A stretch of 64,000 nt of DNA, from NCBI GenBank assembly GCA_000173575.1, contig ABYL01000020.1, positions 1 to 64,000 on the forward strand. The letters are read 5' to 3'. A model generated the notes under the pieces. That model was not told the DNA's origin. It saw only the letters and a list, made by a program, of their open reading frames with translations, and ran no database searches. A program made the position numbers and the translations under genes. Positions 43,459 to 52,460 of the stretch are shown piece by piece. The stretch comes from Burkholderia sp. H160 (GTDB lineage Bacteria; Pseudomonadota; Gammaproteobacteria; Burkholderiales; Burkholderiaceae). Within the stretch, counting starts at the first letter, position 1. Each line of letters begins with the position of its first letter.

Positions 43459-45224
43459 GAACACTGCAAGCTCAGAAGTTGCTGTCGCGCATCAAGGCGC
43501 GCGGCGTTTCGCTGCTGACGCTCGTCGGCGTTTGCGCGACGGCCGCAATCGTCGCAGCGTGCGGCAGTAGCAGTAGCGTTACCGATGCCGCCAAATCGAC
43601 GACGCTCTCGGTCGTTGCACCCGTTGTGGATTGTTCGAAGCTGGCCGCGATCGATATCACCGACATCGGCGGCGCAGGCAGTTCGATCACGTCGGCTACC
43701 GTTACCACCGCGACCATCAACGGCGCCAGCGTCAACTTCTGCACGGTGAAGGGCACGCTCGCACCGTCGAACACCTTCGAGGTGGCGCTTCCTGTCAGCA
43801 CGTGGACGCAGCGATTCGCGGAACTGGGCTGCGGCGGTCTGTGCGGCAATCTGAGCGACCCGACCCAGCAATCGTCGTTCAGCTTCAGCTACACGTGCCC
43901 GCTCGTGCAGCAAGGCGGCTTCGTGACGGCGGCGACCGACATGGGCCACTCGAACAGCGACACGACCTGGACCACGGACACACAAAAGCAGGCTGACTTC
44001 GCCTACCGTGGGCAGCACATCACGACGCTCGCGGCGGAGAAGCTGATCAAGGCCTACTACGGGCAGACGCAGAAGTATGCGTACTTCATCGGCTGCTCGG
44101 ACGGCGGCCGCGAAGCGCTGATGGCCGCGCAACGCTACCCGACCGACTATAACGGCATCATCGCCGGCGCTCCTGCTGCGCACTTCCAGACCCAGAACTC
44201 GCTGTATCACGGCTGGAACTTCGAAGCGAACAGCTCCACGGGCGATAGCACCGGCTATTCCGTGCTCTACGCTGACAAGACTGCGGTGTTGCACAAGGCG
44301 GTCATTGCGGCTTGCGGCGGACAAACGGGCGTGCCCGATGGCCTCATCGCCGATCCGCGCACCTGCAATTTCGATCCGGCTTCGATCCAGTGTGCAAACA
44401 GCGCAACGGACACCAGCAATTGCTTGACCGCTGCTGAAGTCAGCGCAGCCAGCAAGATCTATGGCGGCCCGATGGATGCTACGACGGGTGAACGGATGCT
44501 CGCGGGCTCGCCGCAGTTCGGCTCGGAATACAGCTGGACCGGTCTCGAGGTGGCCTCGACGAACGTGACGGCCGGACAGACGCTCGTCACGAAGCAGATG
44601 AACTACGGCATCGTGACAGGCGCCTACAACCTGATCTTCACGGGTTCGCCGACGATGCCGACCATCGACACGTTCGGCTACAAGGATGCAAGCTTCTACT
44701 CGACGTATCTGGCAGCGAACCATCCGCTCTATGACGCGACGAATCCGGATCTGTCCGCATTCAAGAAGGCTGGCGGCAAGCTGATCCTGTGGCACGGTTG
44801 GGCTGACCAGCACATCTCGCCGCTCTTCACGATCCAGTACTACGAGGCGATGCAGAACACGATGGGCACGTCGAGCGTGAGCGACTTCGCGCGCCTGTAC
44901 CTCGTGCCTGGCGTTGCCCACTGCGGAGGCGGCGAGGGCTACGCGAACATCGACCTGGTCTCGCAGATCACGGCGTGGGCCGAGCAGGGCACGGCGCCGA
45001 ACGCGGTCACGACCTACCTGCTCGATTCGTCGAGCAACGTGACGGCCACACGCCCGGTGTATCCGTACCCGGCAGTCGCTGCGTTCACCGGCACGGGCGA
45101 CTGGAAGGTCGCCGCGAACTGGACGCAAGGCTCGCCGCTGTACAACGAGCCGACGCATCCGTGGGAGGGCTCGAGCTTCTATACGTCGTACACGCCGGCT
45201 ACTCAGGGCGTTGCGGCGCCGTAA
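43455..45224 (+). CDS. Tannase/feruloyl esterase-family secreted esterase
   Basis: A 589-residue alpha/beta hydrolase of the tannase/feruloyl esterase family, which cleaves gallate or hydroxycinnamate esters. The nucleophile Ser215 lies in FIGCSDGGREAL. The linked cysteine and histidine occur as Cys214 and AHCGGGEG near the C-terminus, with Asp in HGWADQHISP, giving the family CS-D-HC arrangement. The N-terminus has a signal peptide ending in a lipobox-like AIVAACGSSS (Cys36), so it may be a lipoprotein. The ATG at 43455 has GGAG upstream. The gene precedes an aromatic-acid symporter and ring-cleavage product genes. Confidence 0.86.
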   Translation: MRTLQAQKLLSRIKARGVSLLTLVGVCATAAIVAACGSSSSVTDAAKSTTLSVVAPVVDCSKLAAIDITDIGGAGSSITSATVTTATINGASVNFCTVKGTLAPSNTFEVALPVSTWTQRFAELGCGGLCGNLSDPTQQSSFSFSYTCPLVQQGGFVTAATDMGHSNSDTTWTTDTQKQADFAYRGQHITTLAAEKLIKAYYGQTQKYAYFIGCSDGGREALMAAQRYPTDYNGIIAGAPAAHFQTQNSLYHGWNFEANSSTGDSTGYSVLYADKTAVLHKAVIAACGGQTGVPDGLIADPRTCNFDPASIQCANSATDTSNCLTAAEVSAASKIYGGPMDATTGERMLAGSPQFGSEYSWTGLEVASTNVTAGQTLVTKQMNYGIVTGAYNLIFTGSPTMPTIDTFGYKDASFYSTYLAANHPLYDATNPDLSAFKKAGGKLILWHGWADQHISPLFTIQYYEAMQNTMGTSSVSDFARLYLVPGVAHCGGGEGYANIDLVSQITAWAEQGTAPNAVTTYLLDSSSNVTATRPVYPYPAVAAFTGTGDWKVAANWTQGSPLYNEPTHPWEGSSFYTSYTPATQGVAAP

Positions 45225-45285
45225 GCGGGCAACTGCTCTGCGGTAATTGACGACGAGCCGGCCTCGCACAGGCTGGCTCATCCCC

Positions 45286-45321
45286 AAGCGGAATGACCGT
45301 TGCACGGTCATTCCGCTTTTT
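45286..45321 (+). terminator. Strong rho-independent terminator after the tannase gene
   Basis: GCGGAATGACCGT (45288-45300) pairs perfectly with ACGGTCATTCCGC (45304-45316) around TGC, extended by AA/TT pairs, and five T follow. It separates the tannase transcript from the MFS/lig transcript. Confidence 0.9.
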
Positions 45322-45767
45322 CGCTTGCGCCCTTGATTCAAGGGGCAATTGCAATGCCAGCGCGGCCCATGTCTGCCGATCGCCGAAGGCCCGGCGTCCC
45401 ACGGCCGTTCTATGCGAGTTCGTTCCCGCGTCATCTGTTCTGCTTATGAGGGTGTGCAAGAAGCGGCATTCGCGAAGCGCGCTTTCAAGGGCCTCATCCG
45501 CGGCTTGAGCGGTTATCCGGCGGGGCTTTTCGCGAATCGGCCCAGCTTCGCCGGTGCTATGCGGAACGGCGAAAATGCGGATACTTGCGTCGGCCCTATG
45601 GTTAACCCGCGCTTTGGCCTGTGAATCGCGAAACGTACCTTCACGCCAGTTGTATGAGTAAGGCGTGTGGAACCCCATCGCCATGATGCTTACGGGATCG
45701 ACGTACATTGCGAAGCAACCCGCTTCGAGCGCGCGATGAGACCAATGAAGGAGACTGGAGAGTTTTG
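45322..45767. other. Promoter region of the MFS/lig operon, no gene seen
   Basis: About 446 bases follow the tannase terminator. Several short frames on both strands lack ribosome-binding sites and protein character. AAGGAGA at 45749 and GGAG at 45757 lie before the MFS start. No operator was identified. Confidence 0.45.
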
Positions 45768-47126
45768 ATGACGAGTACTACCAGCGGTAACAGGATTGAT
45801 ATCAAGGCGTTCATCGACGAACGGCCGATTTCGCTCTACCAGTGGTTACTGGTAGCGCTGTGTTTTCTGATCGTGACCGCCGACGGCATGGACGTGGCGA
45901 TCATGGGTTTCGTCGCGCCGTCCATCATTCATGAATGGGCGATTTCGCGTCCCGAATTCGGGCTCGTGATGAGCGCGGCGCCGATCGGTCTCGTGATCGG
46001 CGCATTGTTCGCGGGTCCGGCGTCGGACCGCATTGGCCGCAAGTGGGTGCTGATCACCTCGGTGTTTCTGTTCGGCGTGTTCACGATCGCGACCGCGTTC
46101 ACGCAATCGCCGTTTTCGATGGCGGCGCTGCGCGTGTTGAGCGGTATCGGCCTCGGCGCCGCGATGCCGAACTCGACGACGCTGCTGTCCGAGTACGCAC
46201 CGCAACGCAAGCGCGCCTTGCTGATCACCGTCATGTTCACGGGCTTCAATCTCGGCTCGGCCTTGATCGGCTTCGTGGCCGGCGCGCTGATCCCGGTTCA
46301 CGGCTGGCGCTCGGTGCTGATTTTCGGCGGCGCACTGCCGCTCGTGCTGATCCCGTTCCAGATCTGGCTGCTGCCTGAGTCGGCCCGTCTGCTCGCGGTG
46401 CGCGGCGCGCCTGCGCAGCGTATCGGCAAGGTGCTCGGCCGGGTCTGCGGCGTGCGCTTTGCGGGCAATGAAGAGTTCGTGTCGAACGAACCGCCGCTGC
46501 CGACGCGCAAGCCGATCGGCGTGCTGTTCTCGCAAGGTTACGGCTCGATGACGATCGCGCTGTGGGTCACGTATTTCATGGGCCTGCTCGTGATCTATCT
46601 GCTGACCGGCTGGCTGCCGACGCTGATGAAGGATGCGGGTCTGTCGGTCACGACCGCGGCCAACGTCACGGCGATGTTCCAGATCGGCGGCACGATCGGC
46701 GCGATCCTCGTCGGCTGGATCATGGACAAGGCGCGTCCGGCGCCGGTCATCAGCGCCGCGTATATCGGCGGCGCAGTGTGCGTGCTCGGGCTCGGCTACA
46801 TCGGCGCGATGTCTTCGTCGCTCGCACTGCTCGTGTTTGCCGCAGGCTTCTGCATGAGCGGCGCGCAAACCGGTCTGAACGCATTTGCGCCTGGCCGCTA
46901 CCCGACCGTCGCGCGTGCGACCGGTGTGAGCTGGATGCTCGGCATGGGCCGCTTCGGCAGCATCTTCGGCTCGGCAATCGGCGGCGCGCTGCTCGGCCTC
47001 GGCTGGCAGTTCGGTGCGATCCTCGCGATGCTGGCCGTCCCCGCCACACTGGCTGCAGTCGCCATCATGGTGAGCCAGCGTGTGGGCGGCGGCGCAACGG
47101 CCGCGCAGCCGAATACGGCGCAATAA
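45768..47126 (+). CDS. MFS transporter, aromatic acid:H+ symporter family
   Basis: A 452-residue twelve-helix transporter. The family markers are the first-helix charged motif TADGMDVAIMGFVAP, the loop 2-3 motif GPASDRIGRKWV, and the helix-5 segment SEYAPQRKRALLITVMFTGFNLG. Members carry gallate, protocatechuate or 4-hydroxybenzoate with protons (GalT/PcaK type). The ATG at 45768 is preferred to a codon 60 bases upstream. It is the first gene of a likely operon with ligJ and ligK, which points to gallate or protocatechuate as substrate. Confidence 0.87.
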   Translation: MTSTTSGNRIDIKAFIDERPISLYQWLLVALCFLIVTADGMDVAIMGFVAPSIIHEWAISRPEFGLVMSAAPIGLVIGALFAGPASDRIGRKWVLITSVFLFGVFTIATAFTQSPFSMAALRVLSGIGLGAAMPNSTTLLSEYAPQRKRALLITVMFTGFNLGSALIGFVAGALIPVHGWRSVLIFGGALPLVLIPFQIWLLPESARLLAVRGAPAQRIGKVLGRVCGVRFAGNEEFVSNEPPLPTRKPIGVLFSQGYGSMTIALWVTYFMGLLVIYLLTGWLPTLMKDAGLSVTTAANVTAMFQIGGTIGAILVGWIMDKARPAPVISAAYIGGAVCVLGLGYIGAMSSSLALLVFAAGFCMSGAQTGLNAFAPGRYPTVARATGVSWMLGMGRFGSIFGSAIGGALLGLGWQFGAILAMLAVPATLAAVAIMVSQRVGGGATAAQPNTAQ

Positions 47127-47198
47127 CGCTTGCAGGAACGCGGCGCGCGCGAGCGTTTCGCGCGCGCCGCTGGTTAATTCATCTACTGAGGAATCACG

Positions 47199-48225
47199 GT
47201 GATCATCGACATTCACGGCCACTACACCACCGCGCCCAAAGCGTTGGAGACGTGGCGTAACCGCCAGATCGCAGGCATCAAGACTCCCTCCGAGATGCCG
47301 AAGGTGTCGGAATTGCAGATCAGCGACGACGAGCTGCGCGAGTCGATCGAAAGCAACCAGTTGAAACGGATGCGCGAGCGCGGCCTCGATCTGACGATCT
47401 TCAGTCCGCGCGCGAGCTTCATGGCGCACCACATCGGCGACTTCGAAATCTCGAGCACGTGGACCGCGATCTGCAACGAACTGTGCTATCGCGTGAGCCA
47501 GCTGTTTCCCGAGAACTTCGTGCCGGCCGCGATGCTGCCGCAAAGTCCGGGTGTCGATCCGGCCACCTGTATTCCTGAACTCGTCAAATGCGTCGAGCAG
47601 TACGGCAATGTTGCGATCAACCTGAATCCCGATCCGTCGGGCGGTCACTGGACCAGCCCGCCGCTGTCGGACCGCTCCTGGTACCCGATCTACGAGAAGA
47701 TGGTCGAGTACGACATTCCCGCGATGATTCACGTGAGCACGAGCTGCAATGCGTGCTTCCACACCACCGGTTCGCACTACCTGAACGCGGATACGACCGC
47801 GTTCATGCAATGCCTGACCTCGGACCTGTTCCGCGATTTCCCGACGCTGCGTTTCGTGATTCCGCACGGCGGCGGCGCGGTGCCGTATCACTGGGGACGC
47901 TTCCGCGGTCTCGCGCAGGAGCTAGAAAAAGCCCTTGCTGAAGGACCATCTGCTGAACAACGTGTTCTTCGACACCTGCGTCTATCATCAGCCGGGTATC
48001 GATCTGCTGACGCGCGTGATTCCCGTGGACAACATCCTGTTCGCGAGCGAGATGATCGGCGCGGTGCGCGGCATCGATCCGGAAACCGGTCACTACTTCG
48101 ACGACACGAAGCGCTATATCGAAGCGGCGCACGTCGACGTCGAAGAGCGTCACAAGATATACGAAGGTAACGCACGGCGCGTCTATCCGCGTCTCGACGC
48201 GTTGCTGAAAACGAAGGGGCTGTAA
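47199..48225 (+). pseudogene. ligJ: 4-oxalomesaconate hydratase gene with a one-base frameshift
   Basis: LigJ hydrates 4-oxalomesaconate in the protocatechuate 4,5-cleavage and gallate pathways. The amidohydrolase-fold product reads correctly for about 244 residues, with the metal motif H6-x-H8 in DIHGHY, MIHVSTSCN and VIPHGGGAVPYHWGRF. At the A5 run 47926-47930 it leaves frame. The expected continuation (PLLKDHLLNNVFFDTCVYHQPG, then ASEMIGAVRGID with the catalytic acid) is present one base over and runs to 48225. Removing one A restores a full protein of about 341 residues. Either the gene is broken in this strain or the extra A is a sequencing error. GTG start with GAGGA upstream. Confidence 0.85.
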
Positions 48226-48227
48226 TC

Positions 48228-48911
48228 ATGTATGAAATCGGAGTCGTCTATCGCAACATCCAGCGCGCGGATGCGGACGTGGCCGCCAAACTCGGCGCGC
48301 TCGGTTCGGCCACCGTGCATGAGGCCATGGGCCGCACGGGTCTGCTGAAGCCTTATATGCGCCCGATCTTTACCGGCGCGCGCGCGAGCGGCACGGCGGT
48401 CACGGTGCTGCTGCAACCGGGCGACAACTGGATGCTGCACGTCGCGGCCGAACAGATCCGGCCGGGCGATGTCGTCGTCGCGGGCGTGACCGCGGAGAGC
48501 ACCGATGGTTACTTCGGCGATCTGCTGGCCACGAGCTTCAAGGCGCGCGGCGCGCATGCGCTGATCATCGACGCCGGCGTGCGCGACGTCAGCGTGCTGA
48601 CCGAAATGAACTTCCCGGTCTGGAGCAAGGCGATTTCCGCGAAGGGCACCGTCAAGGCGACGCTCGGCTCGGTGAACATTCCGGTCGTGTGCGCGGGTGC
48701 GTTGGTCACGCCGGGCGACGTCGTCGTCGCCGATGACGATGGCGTGGTCGTGGTGCCGGCGGCCGCCGCGAAAGCGGTGCTCGACAAGGCCGCGGCGCGC
48801 GAGGCCAACGAAGCCGAGAAGCGCGCGACGCTCGCCTCCGGCGTGCTCGGTCTCGACATGTACAACATGCGCGGGACGCTCGAGCAGGCCGGGCTGCGTT
48901 ACAAGGACTGA
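48228..48911 (+). CDS. ligK: 4-carboxy-4-hydroxy-2-oxoadipate aldolase/oxaloacetate decarboxylase
   Basis: A 227-residue class II pyruvate aldolase of the LigK/GalC/ProA group (RraA-like fold). It splits 4-carboxy-4-hydroxy-2-oxoadipate, the product of LigJ, into pyruvate and oxaloacetate. Markers are [16 protein letters not shown] near the N-terminus, [33 protein letters not shown] (metal and substrate Asp/Arg) and the C-terminal [16 protein letters not shown]. It starts two bases after the restored ligJ end, so the two are co-transcribed and in normal pathway order. Confidence 0.9.
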   Translation: MYEIGVVYRNIQRADADVAAKLGALGSATVHEAMGRTGLLKPYMRPIFTGARASGTAVTVLLQPGDNWMLHVAAEQIRPGDVVVAGVTAESTDGYFGDLLATSFKARGAHALIIDAGVRDVSVLTEMNFPVWSKAISAKGTVKATLGSVNIPVVCAGALVTPGDVVVADDDGVVVVPAAAAKAVLDKAAAREANEAEKRATLASGVLGLDMYNMRGTLEQAGLRYKD

Positions 48912-48916
48912 CGGGC

Positions 48917-49633
48917 GTGGTCGAAACGATCAACGGTCAAGCCGCGCGCGCGCCGATCACCGGCATCTCGTCGATGGCCACGCGCCAGGTGCTGGCCGAA
49001 CTCGCCGCGTCGTACGAGCGGCGCACGGGACAGGCGATCGCGATCGAATCGGTCGGCGGCGTCGACGCGGCGCGTCGCGTCGAGGATGCCGAAGTATTCG
49101 ATATCGTCATACTCGCCGCAGACGCGATCGAGCGGCTCGCGGCGGCGGGCTGCGTCGATGCGGCGAGCCGCGTCGCGCTGGCGCGCTCGGGCATCGCGGT
49201 CGCAGTCGCGGCCGGAACCACGCACCCGGACATCGCGACCGAAGCGGCGTTGCGCGACGCGATTCTCGGCGCGCGCAGCATCGGCTACTCGACGGGGCCG
49301 AGCGGCACGCATCTGCTGAAGCTTTTCGAACGCTGGGGCATTGACGGCCAGATCGCTTCGCGTATCGTGAAGGCGCCGCCGGGTGTGCCGGTCGGCACGC
49401 TCGTTGCACGTGGAGAAGTCGCACTGGGCTTTCAGCAGATGAGCGAGTTGATTCACGTGCCGAGCATCGACGTACTCGGCGAGCTGCCGGCCGCCGTTCA
49501 ATCCACCACGACTTTCACCGCCGCGATCTGCACGCTGGCACGCGAGCGTGAAGCGGCGCAGGCGTTGCTGGCGTTTCTGGCATCGCGCGAGGCCGACGGC
49601 GCAAAGTTGCAAAACGGCATGTCGCCGGCCTGA
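48917..49633 (+). CDS. ModA-like substrate-binding-domain protein without signal peptide
   Basis: A 238-residue protein with the fold elements of molybdate-type binding proteins (ISSMATRQVLAELAASYERRTGQAIAIESVGGVDAARRVED, FDIVILAADAIERLAAAG, SIGYSTGPSGTHLLKLFERWGI and ALGFQQMSELI). There is no signal peptide, so it should stay in the cytoplasm, and no permease or ATPase is near. It starts at GTG six bases after ligK. The position suggests binding of an oxo-acid or pathway intermediate rather than transport. The function is unknown. Confidence 0.65.
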   Translation: MVETINGQAARAPITGISSMATRQVLAELAASYERRTGQAIAIESVGGVDAARRVEDAEVFDIVILAADAIERLAAAGCVDAASRVALARSGIAVAVAAGTTHPDIATEAALRDAILGARSIGYSTGPSGTHLLKLFERWGIDGQIASRIVKAPPGVPVGTLVARGEVALGFQQMSELIHVPSIDVLGELPAAVQSTTTFTAAICTLAREREAAQALLAFLASREADGAKLQNGMSPA

Positions 49634-49635
49634 GT

Positions 49636-50652
49636 TCAAACCAGCAGTTTGCCCCACTCGAAATCGATACTGTCCGGCGTGAAGGGCAGCACGCCCGCGC
49701 CGGGCGTAAACGTCAGTTCGCCGAAATAAACCCGGTCGTCGGGCGCATACAGGTCGACCCGCACGTAGTCAAAGTCCTCGCACAGTCGTTCCGCGACATC
49801 CAGTACGGCCTGTAGGTGCCGCGGGCGCGGAGCGGGCGCCGCACTGCGCTTGTAGTCACCGATCGCGATATCGAGGTGATTCCAATCGATGTCGTAGACA
49901 TCGCCGTGCGTCGCGTCACCGAACCGATCCGAGATCACGAGGATATAGATGATCGGCCGCCCGGGCCGGCCGCCGAAGCAGTGCAGCTTGAAATCCGCCG
50001 GAATCTGGCCGCGCTGGTCCAGCAGCAGTTGCTCGAAGAAGATGCGCGGTTCGATCATCCGATAGTGCCGCTCGCGCGCAACGTAATAAAAGTCGGTGTG
50101 CAGCCATTGGTCGGCGAGCTTCTTCAGCTTCTCGAACGAGGTGTCCGACTTGTTCCTCACGACTTCGACGAAGCTGCTGCCATGATTGGCTTTCATCACG
50201 AAAGCATTGGGCAGCGCATCGAACACGTCGGGCGTGAACGCGTCGGGCGCTGCGATCAACGGTATTAAATGCTCGTCGCCGATTTTGCGGGCAACATACT
50301 CCCGCACCAGCAGCTTGTCGGTCAGGCCGATATAGCGAGGATCAGGGTGAAGATTGCGTTGCAGGATCTTCTCGTTGAACGTGACCGGATGAGTCAGGTT
50401 CGGATAGCGGCCAATGCATTTGTGATGTAACAGGCTGAGGAATAGGGCATCGGGCAAAAGCGTCTTCGCCGCTTCCTTGATCTTTCTCGCGGTAGTTGGC
50501 GATTGCGGGAGCGACGAATGCGCACCCGTGCAATGCACCGGCCGCTCGACGAGCGAAGCTTCGGCAGTGTCACCGGTCTGTAAGGAAGCCTGGCTTTCCG
50601 ACGCGATAGCCGCGTCCTCCGCATCGAGCCCGGCGGATTTCATGATCGACAT
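49636..50652 (-). CDS. TupA-like ATP-grasp protein
   Basis: A 338-residue protein of the TupA-like ATP-grasp group, found in teichuronopeptide and polysaccharide loci, where members are thought to ligate amino acids or sugars. Visible are YPNLTHPVTFNEKILQRNL, LTDKLLVREYVARKIGDEHLIPLI, NAFVMKANHGSSFVEVVRNKS (nucleotide-binding strand) and YVRVDLYAPDDRVYFGELTFTPGAGVLPF (metal-binding end). The first 60 residues are poorly conserved in character. The start at 50652 has an AAAGGGA upstream. It sits before the exopolysaccharide cluster but in the opposite direction, so it may modify that polymer (inference). Confidence 0.75.
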   Translation of the reverse strand: MSIMKSAGLDAEDAAIASESQASLQTGDTAEASLVERPVHCTGAHSSLPQSPTTARKIKEAAKTLLPDALFLSLLHHKCIGRYPNLTHPVTFNEKILQRNLHPDPRYIGLTDKLLVREYVARKIGDEHLIPLIAAPDAFTPDVFDALPNAFVMKANHGSSFVEVVRNKSDTSFEKLKKLADQWLHTDFYYVARERHYRMIEPRIFFEQLLLDQRGQIPADFKLHCFGGRPGRPIIYILVISDRFGDATHGDVYDIDWNHLDIAIGDYKRSAAPAPRPRHLQAVLDVAERLCEDFDYVRVDLYAPDDRVYFGELTFTPGAGVLPFTPDSIDFEWGKLLV

Positions 50653-50721
50653 GTTCAATCCCTTTACGGTCGAGTCGAGAAGTCGTCCTCGGAGTAACAG
50701 GGGAATCGAAATCAAGGGAAA

Positions 50722-51696
50722 TCAAAGCGTCAGCGGCGCCTGGCGCAGCATCTCGGTCGCGGCGCTCCAGCTTTCCTCCGGCGTCAGCCAGCGCTCATCC
50801 GTGTCACCGTGCTGTTGCGCGCGGAACTGCGTCGGCGACATCCCATAGCGTTCCTTGAATAGCCGCCCGAGCCGATTGCCGTCGCCCATTCCGCAGCGGC
50901 GCGCTATCTTGTCGACCGGCAAATCGGTGTTCTTCAGCATCGAGCGAACGATCTCGAAGCGTGTGCGCAGCAGATATTCGAGCGGCGTCATGCCGAACTC
51001 GCATTTGAAGCGGCGCTGAAAATTGCGCTTGCTCATTGCCACCGATTCGGCGGCCTGCGCAACCGAAATTGCCTTGCTGTAGTTTTCCTTGATCCAGCGC
51101 GCCGATTCGCGAATCTTCTCGGTCGTCGTCGTGATGTTGACGTCATCGAGCTCCGAGCGGTTTTTCTCGGCGTAGCCGGTTTGCAGAATGCGGCCGATCT
51201 TGCGGGCCGTGTCGGTATTCATGTCGCGTTCTATCTGCGCGAGCGCGAGATCGGTCGGCGTCACGTTGCTTTGCGTGCGCGCGGCGTCGCCGCTGTCGTC
51301 GAACAGAAACATCGGCACGATCGATTGCAGCGGATCGTTGCAGACGACGGCGAGATTCGCCCCCTGCTGCATGCCGAACGAGGCGATCGATCCCTGCAGC
51401 GAGATCCACGACAGAAAGCGGTCGTTGGACTCCGCCACTTCGGTGACGTCGCGGCACGCAACGAAGAACGCATGGAAATCGGCGAGGCAGTAGCGTTCAA
51501 GGCCTTGCGTCCAGATCGAGATGCCTGAGGAGCTGGTCACGAGACCACCACCGTCGGACACCACGGTAAACCGGTATGGCGCCTCTTCGCCAGCTGTTCG
51601 CTTGAACTCATTGGCAAGACGAAACGCATCGCCGATCGCGCCGGTGCTTGCCATCGAACAATCCTGAAAGACGAATAGACCAATGTGCTTCATCAC
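50722..51696 (-). CDS. GlxA-type regulator with AraC helix-turn-helix
   Basis: A 324-residue regulator with a divergent DJ-1-like N-terminal domain (MMKHIGLFVFQDCSMASTGAIGDAFRLANE) lacking the usual VCSG nucleophile elbow. A C-terminal AraC domain (about residues 215-310; AQAAESVAMSKRNFQRRFK and VDKIARRCGMGDGNRLGRLFKERYGM) follows. It is divergent from the exopolysaccharide cluster across about 760 bp and upstream of the ATP-grasp gene, so it may control either. No effector is known. Two start ATG codons are adjacent at 51696 and 51693. Confidence 0.83.
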   Translation of the reverse strand: MMKHIGLFVFQDCSMASTGAIGDAFRLANEFKRTAGEEAPYRFTVVSDGGGLVTSSSGISIWTQGLERYCLADFHAFFVACRDVTEVAESNDRFLSWISLQGSIASFGMQQGANLAVVCNDPLQSIVPMFLFDDSGDAARTQSNVTPTDLALAQIERDMNTDTARKIGRILQTGYAEKNRSELDDVNITTTTEKIRESARWIKENYSKAISVAQAAESVAMSKRNFQRRFKCEFGMTPLEYLLRTRFEIVRSMLKNTDLPVDKIARRCGMGDGNRLGRLFKERYGMSPTQFRAQQHGDTDERWLTPEESWSAATEMLRQAPLTL

Positions 51697-52460
51697 GCGA
51701 GCTTCTCCAAACGGGAAAATCTACGCATTGAGATTAGCGCATCGAATTGGGCGAGACGAGCTTGGCTGGCATGCGCGGGTGTTTTGGCGTAATTGTCTGG
51801 ATCGCAGAAATTCTTACCGCGTTATTGGTTAACACTCGTGCTATTAATTAACATTATACGGAACTTTTTTCTTGTTCAATTAGCCCGATTTTTGCAGGTG
51901 AAACCCTCGACGATCTGCGGAATGCGCCGAGTGGCATGGGTTCGGCGCGATTAGACGGATAACGACCACATTCTCTACACATGAATCGCGCAATTTGGGT
52001 TCTGTCGCGATGTACAGCGCCTGCCGTATAGAACTGTTACAGCAATTGCAGATAGCAACAAGGCTTTCCGGTTTCTGTTTCATTTGTAAAAGGCTCCGCA
52101 TTATCGGCCAATAACACCCTACTTTGGGCCGTGCGCGAATGCCTCGATCCTTTGCGGACTATGCTTCACCGCAACATCGAGAGAGAAATTGTCAATCGCG
52201 GATTCGTGAATGGCGGGTATCGCATTCCCTGATTCGTGAGAAGAACAATCGGCACTGCCGCGGTGGATAAGCAATAGGTGTGTAGCCTCCCGTGGTTCGA
52301 GAGGTCCCGAACACGGCTCCCCGACCTAACCCGACACAGCACGTCGCTTCGCCGTGCTGCCAGCCAATCCAGGGCTTATCCGGCCGGCGGCATTAATGTG
52401 ACGTGGCGACGCAAAGCGATCGTCGATCGTTTTGTTCATCAACCTGCAAGGATCAGACCG
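51697..52460. other. Long regulatory intergenic region upstream of the exopolysaccharide cluster
   Basis: The 764 bases between a divergent regulator and the tyrosine-kinase gene are A/T-rich around 51820-51890 (TTAATTAACATTATA, TTTTTTCTTG), unlike the surroundings. A 73-codon minus-strand frame at 51880-52101 has no ribosome-binding site and is probably not a gene. Another 61 in-frame codons before 52461 are judged non-coding. The length fits a complex promoter with several regulator sites, but none could be named. Confidence 0.5.

Noticed and set aside
43374-45434. Very long minus-strand frame opposite the tannase gene
   Set aside because: It is Arg-rich, has no ribosome-binding site, and mirrors a well-recognised gene. 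Long antisense frames come from the G/C-biased third positions.
45846-47891. Long minus-strand frame opposite the MFS and ligJ genes
   Set aside because: Arg/His-rich composition and full overlap with two recognised genes mark it as a shadow.
51880-52101. 73-codon minus-strand frame upstream of the exopolysaccharide cluster
   Set aside because: No start signal and no protein character; the region looks regulatory.
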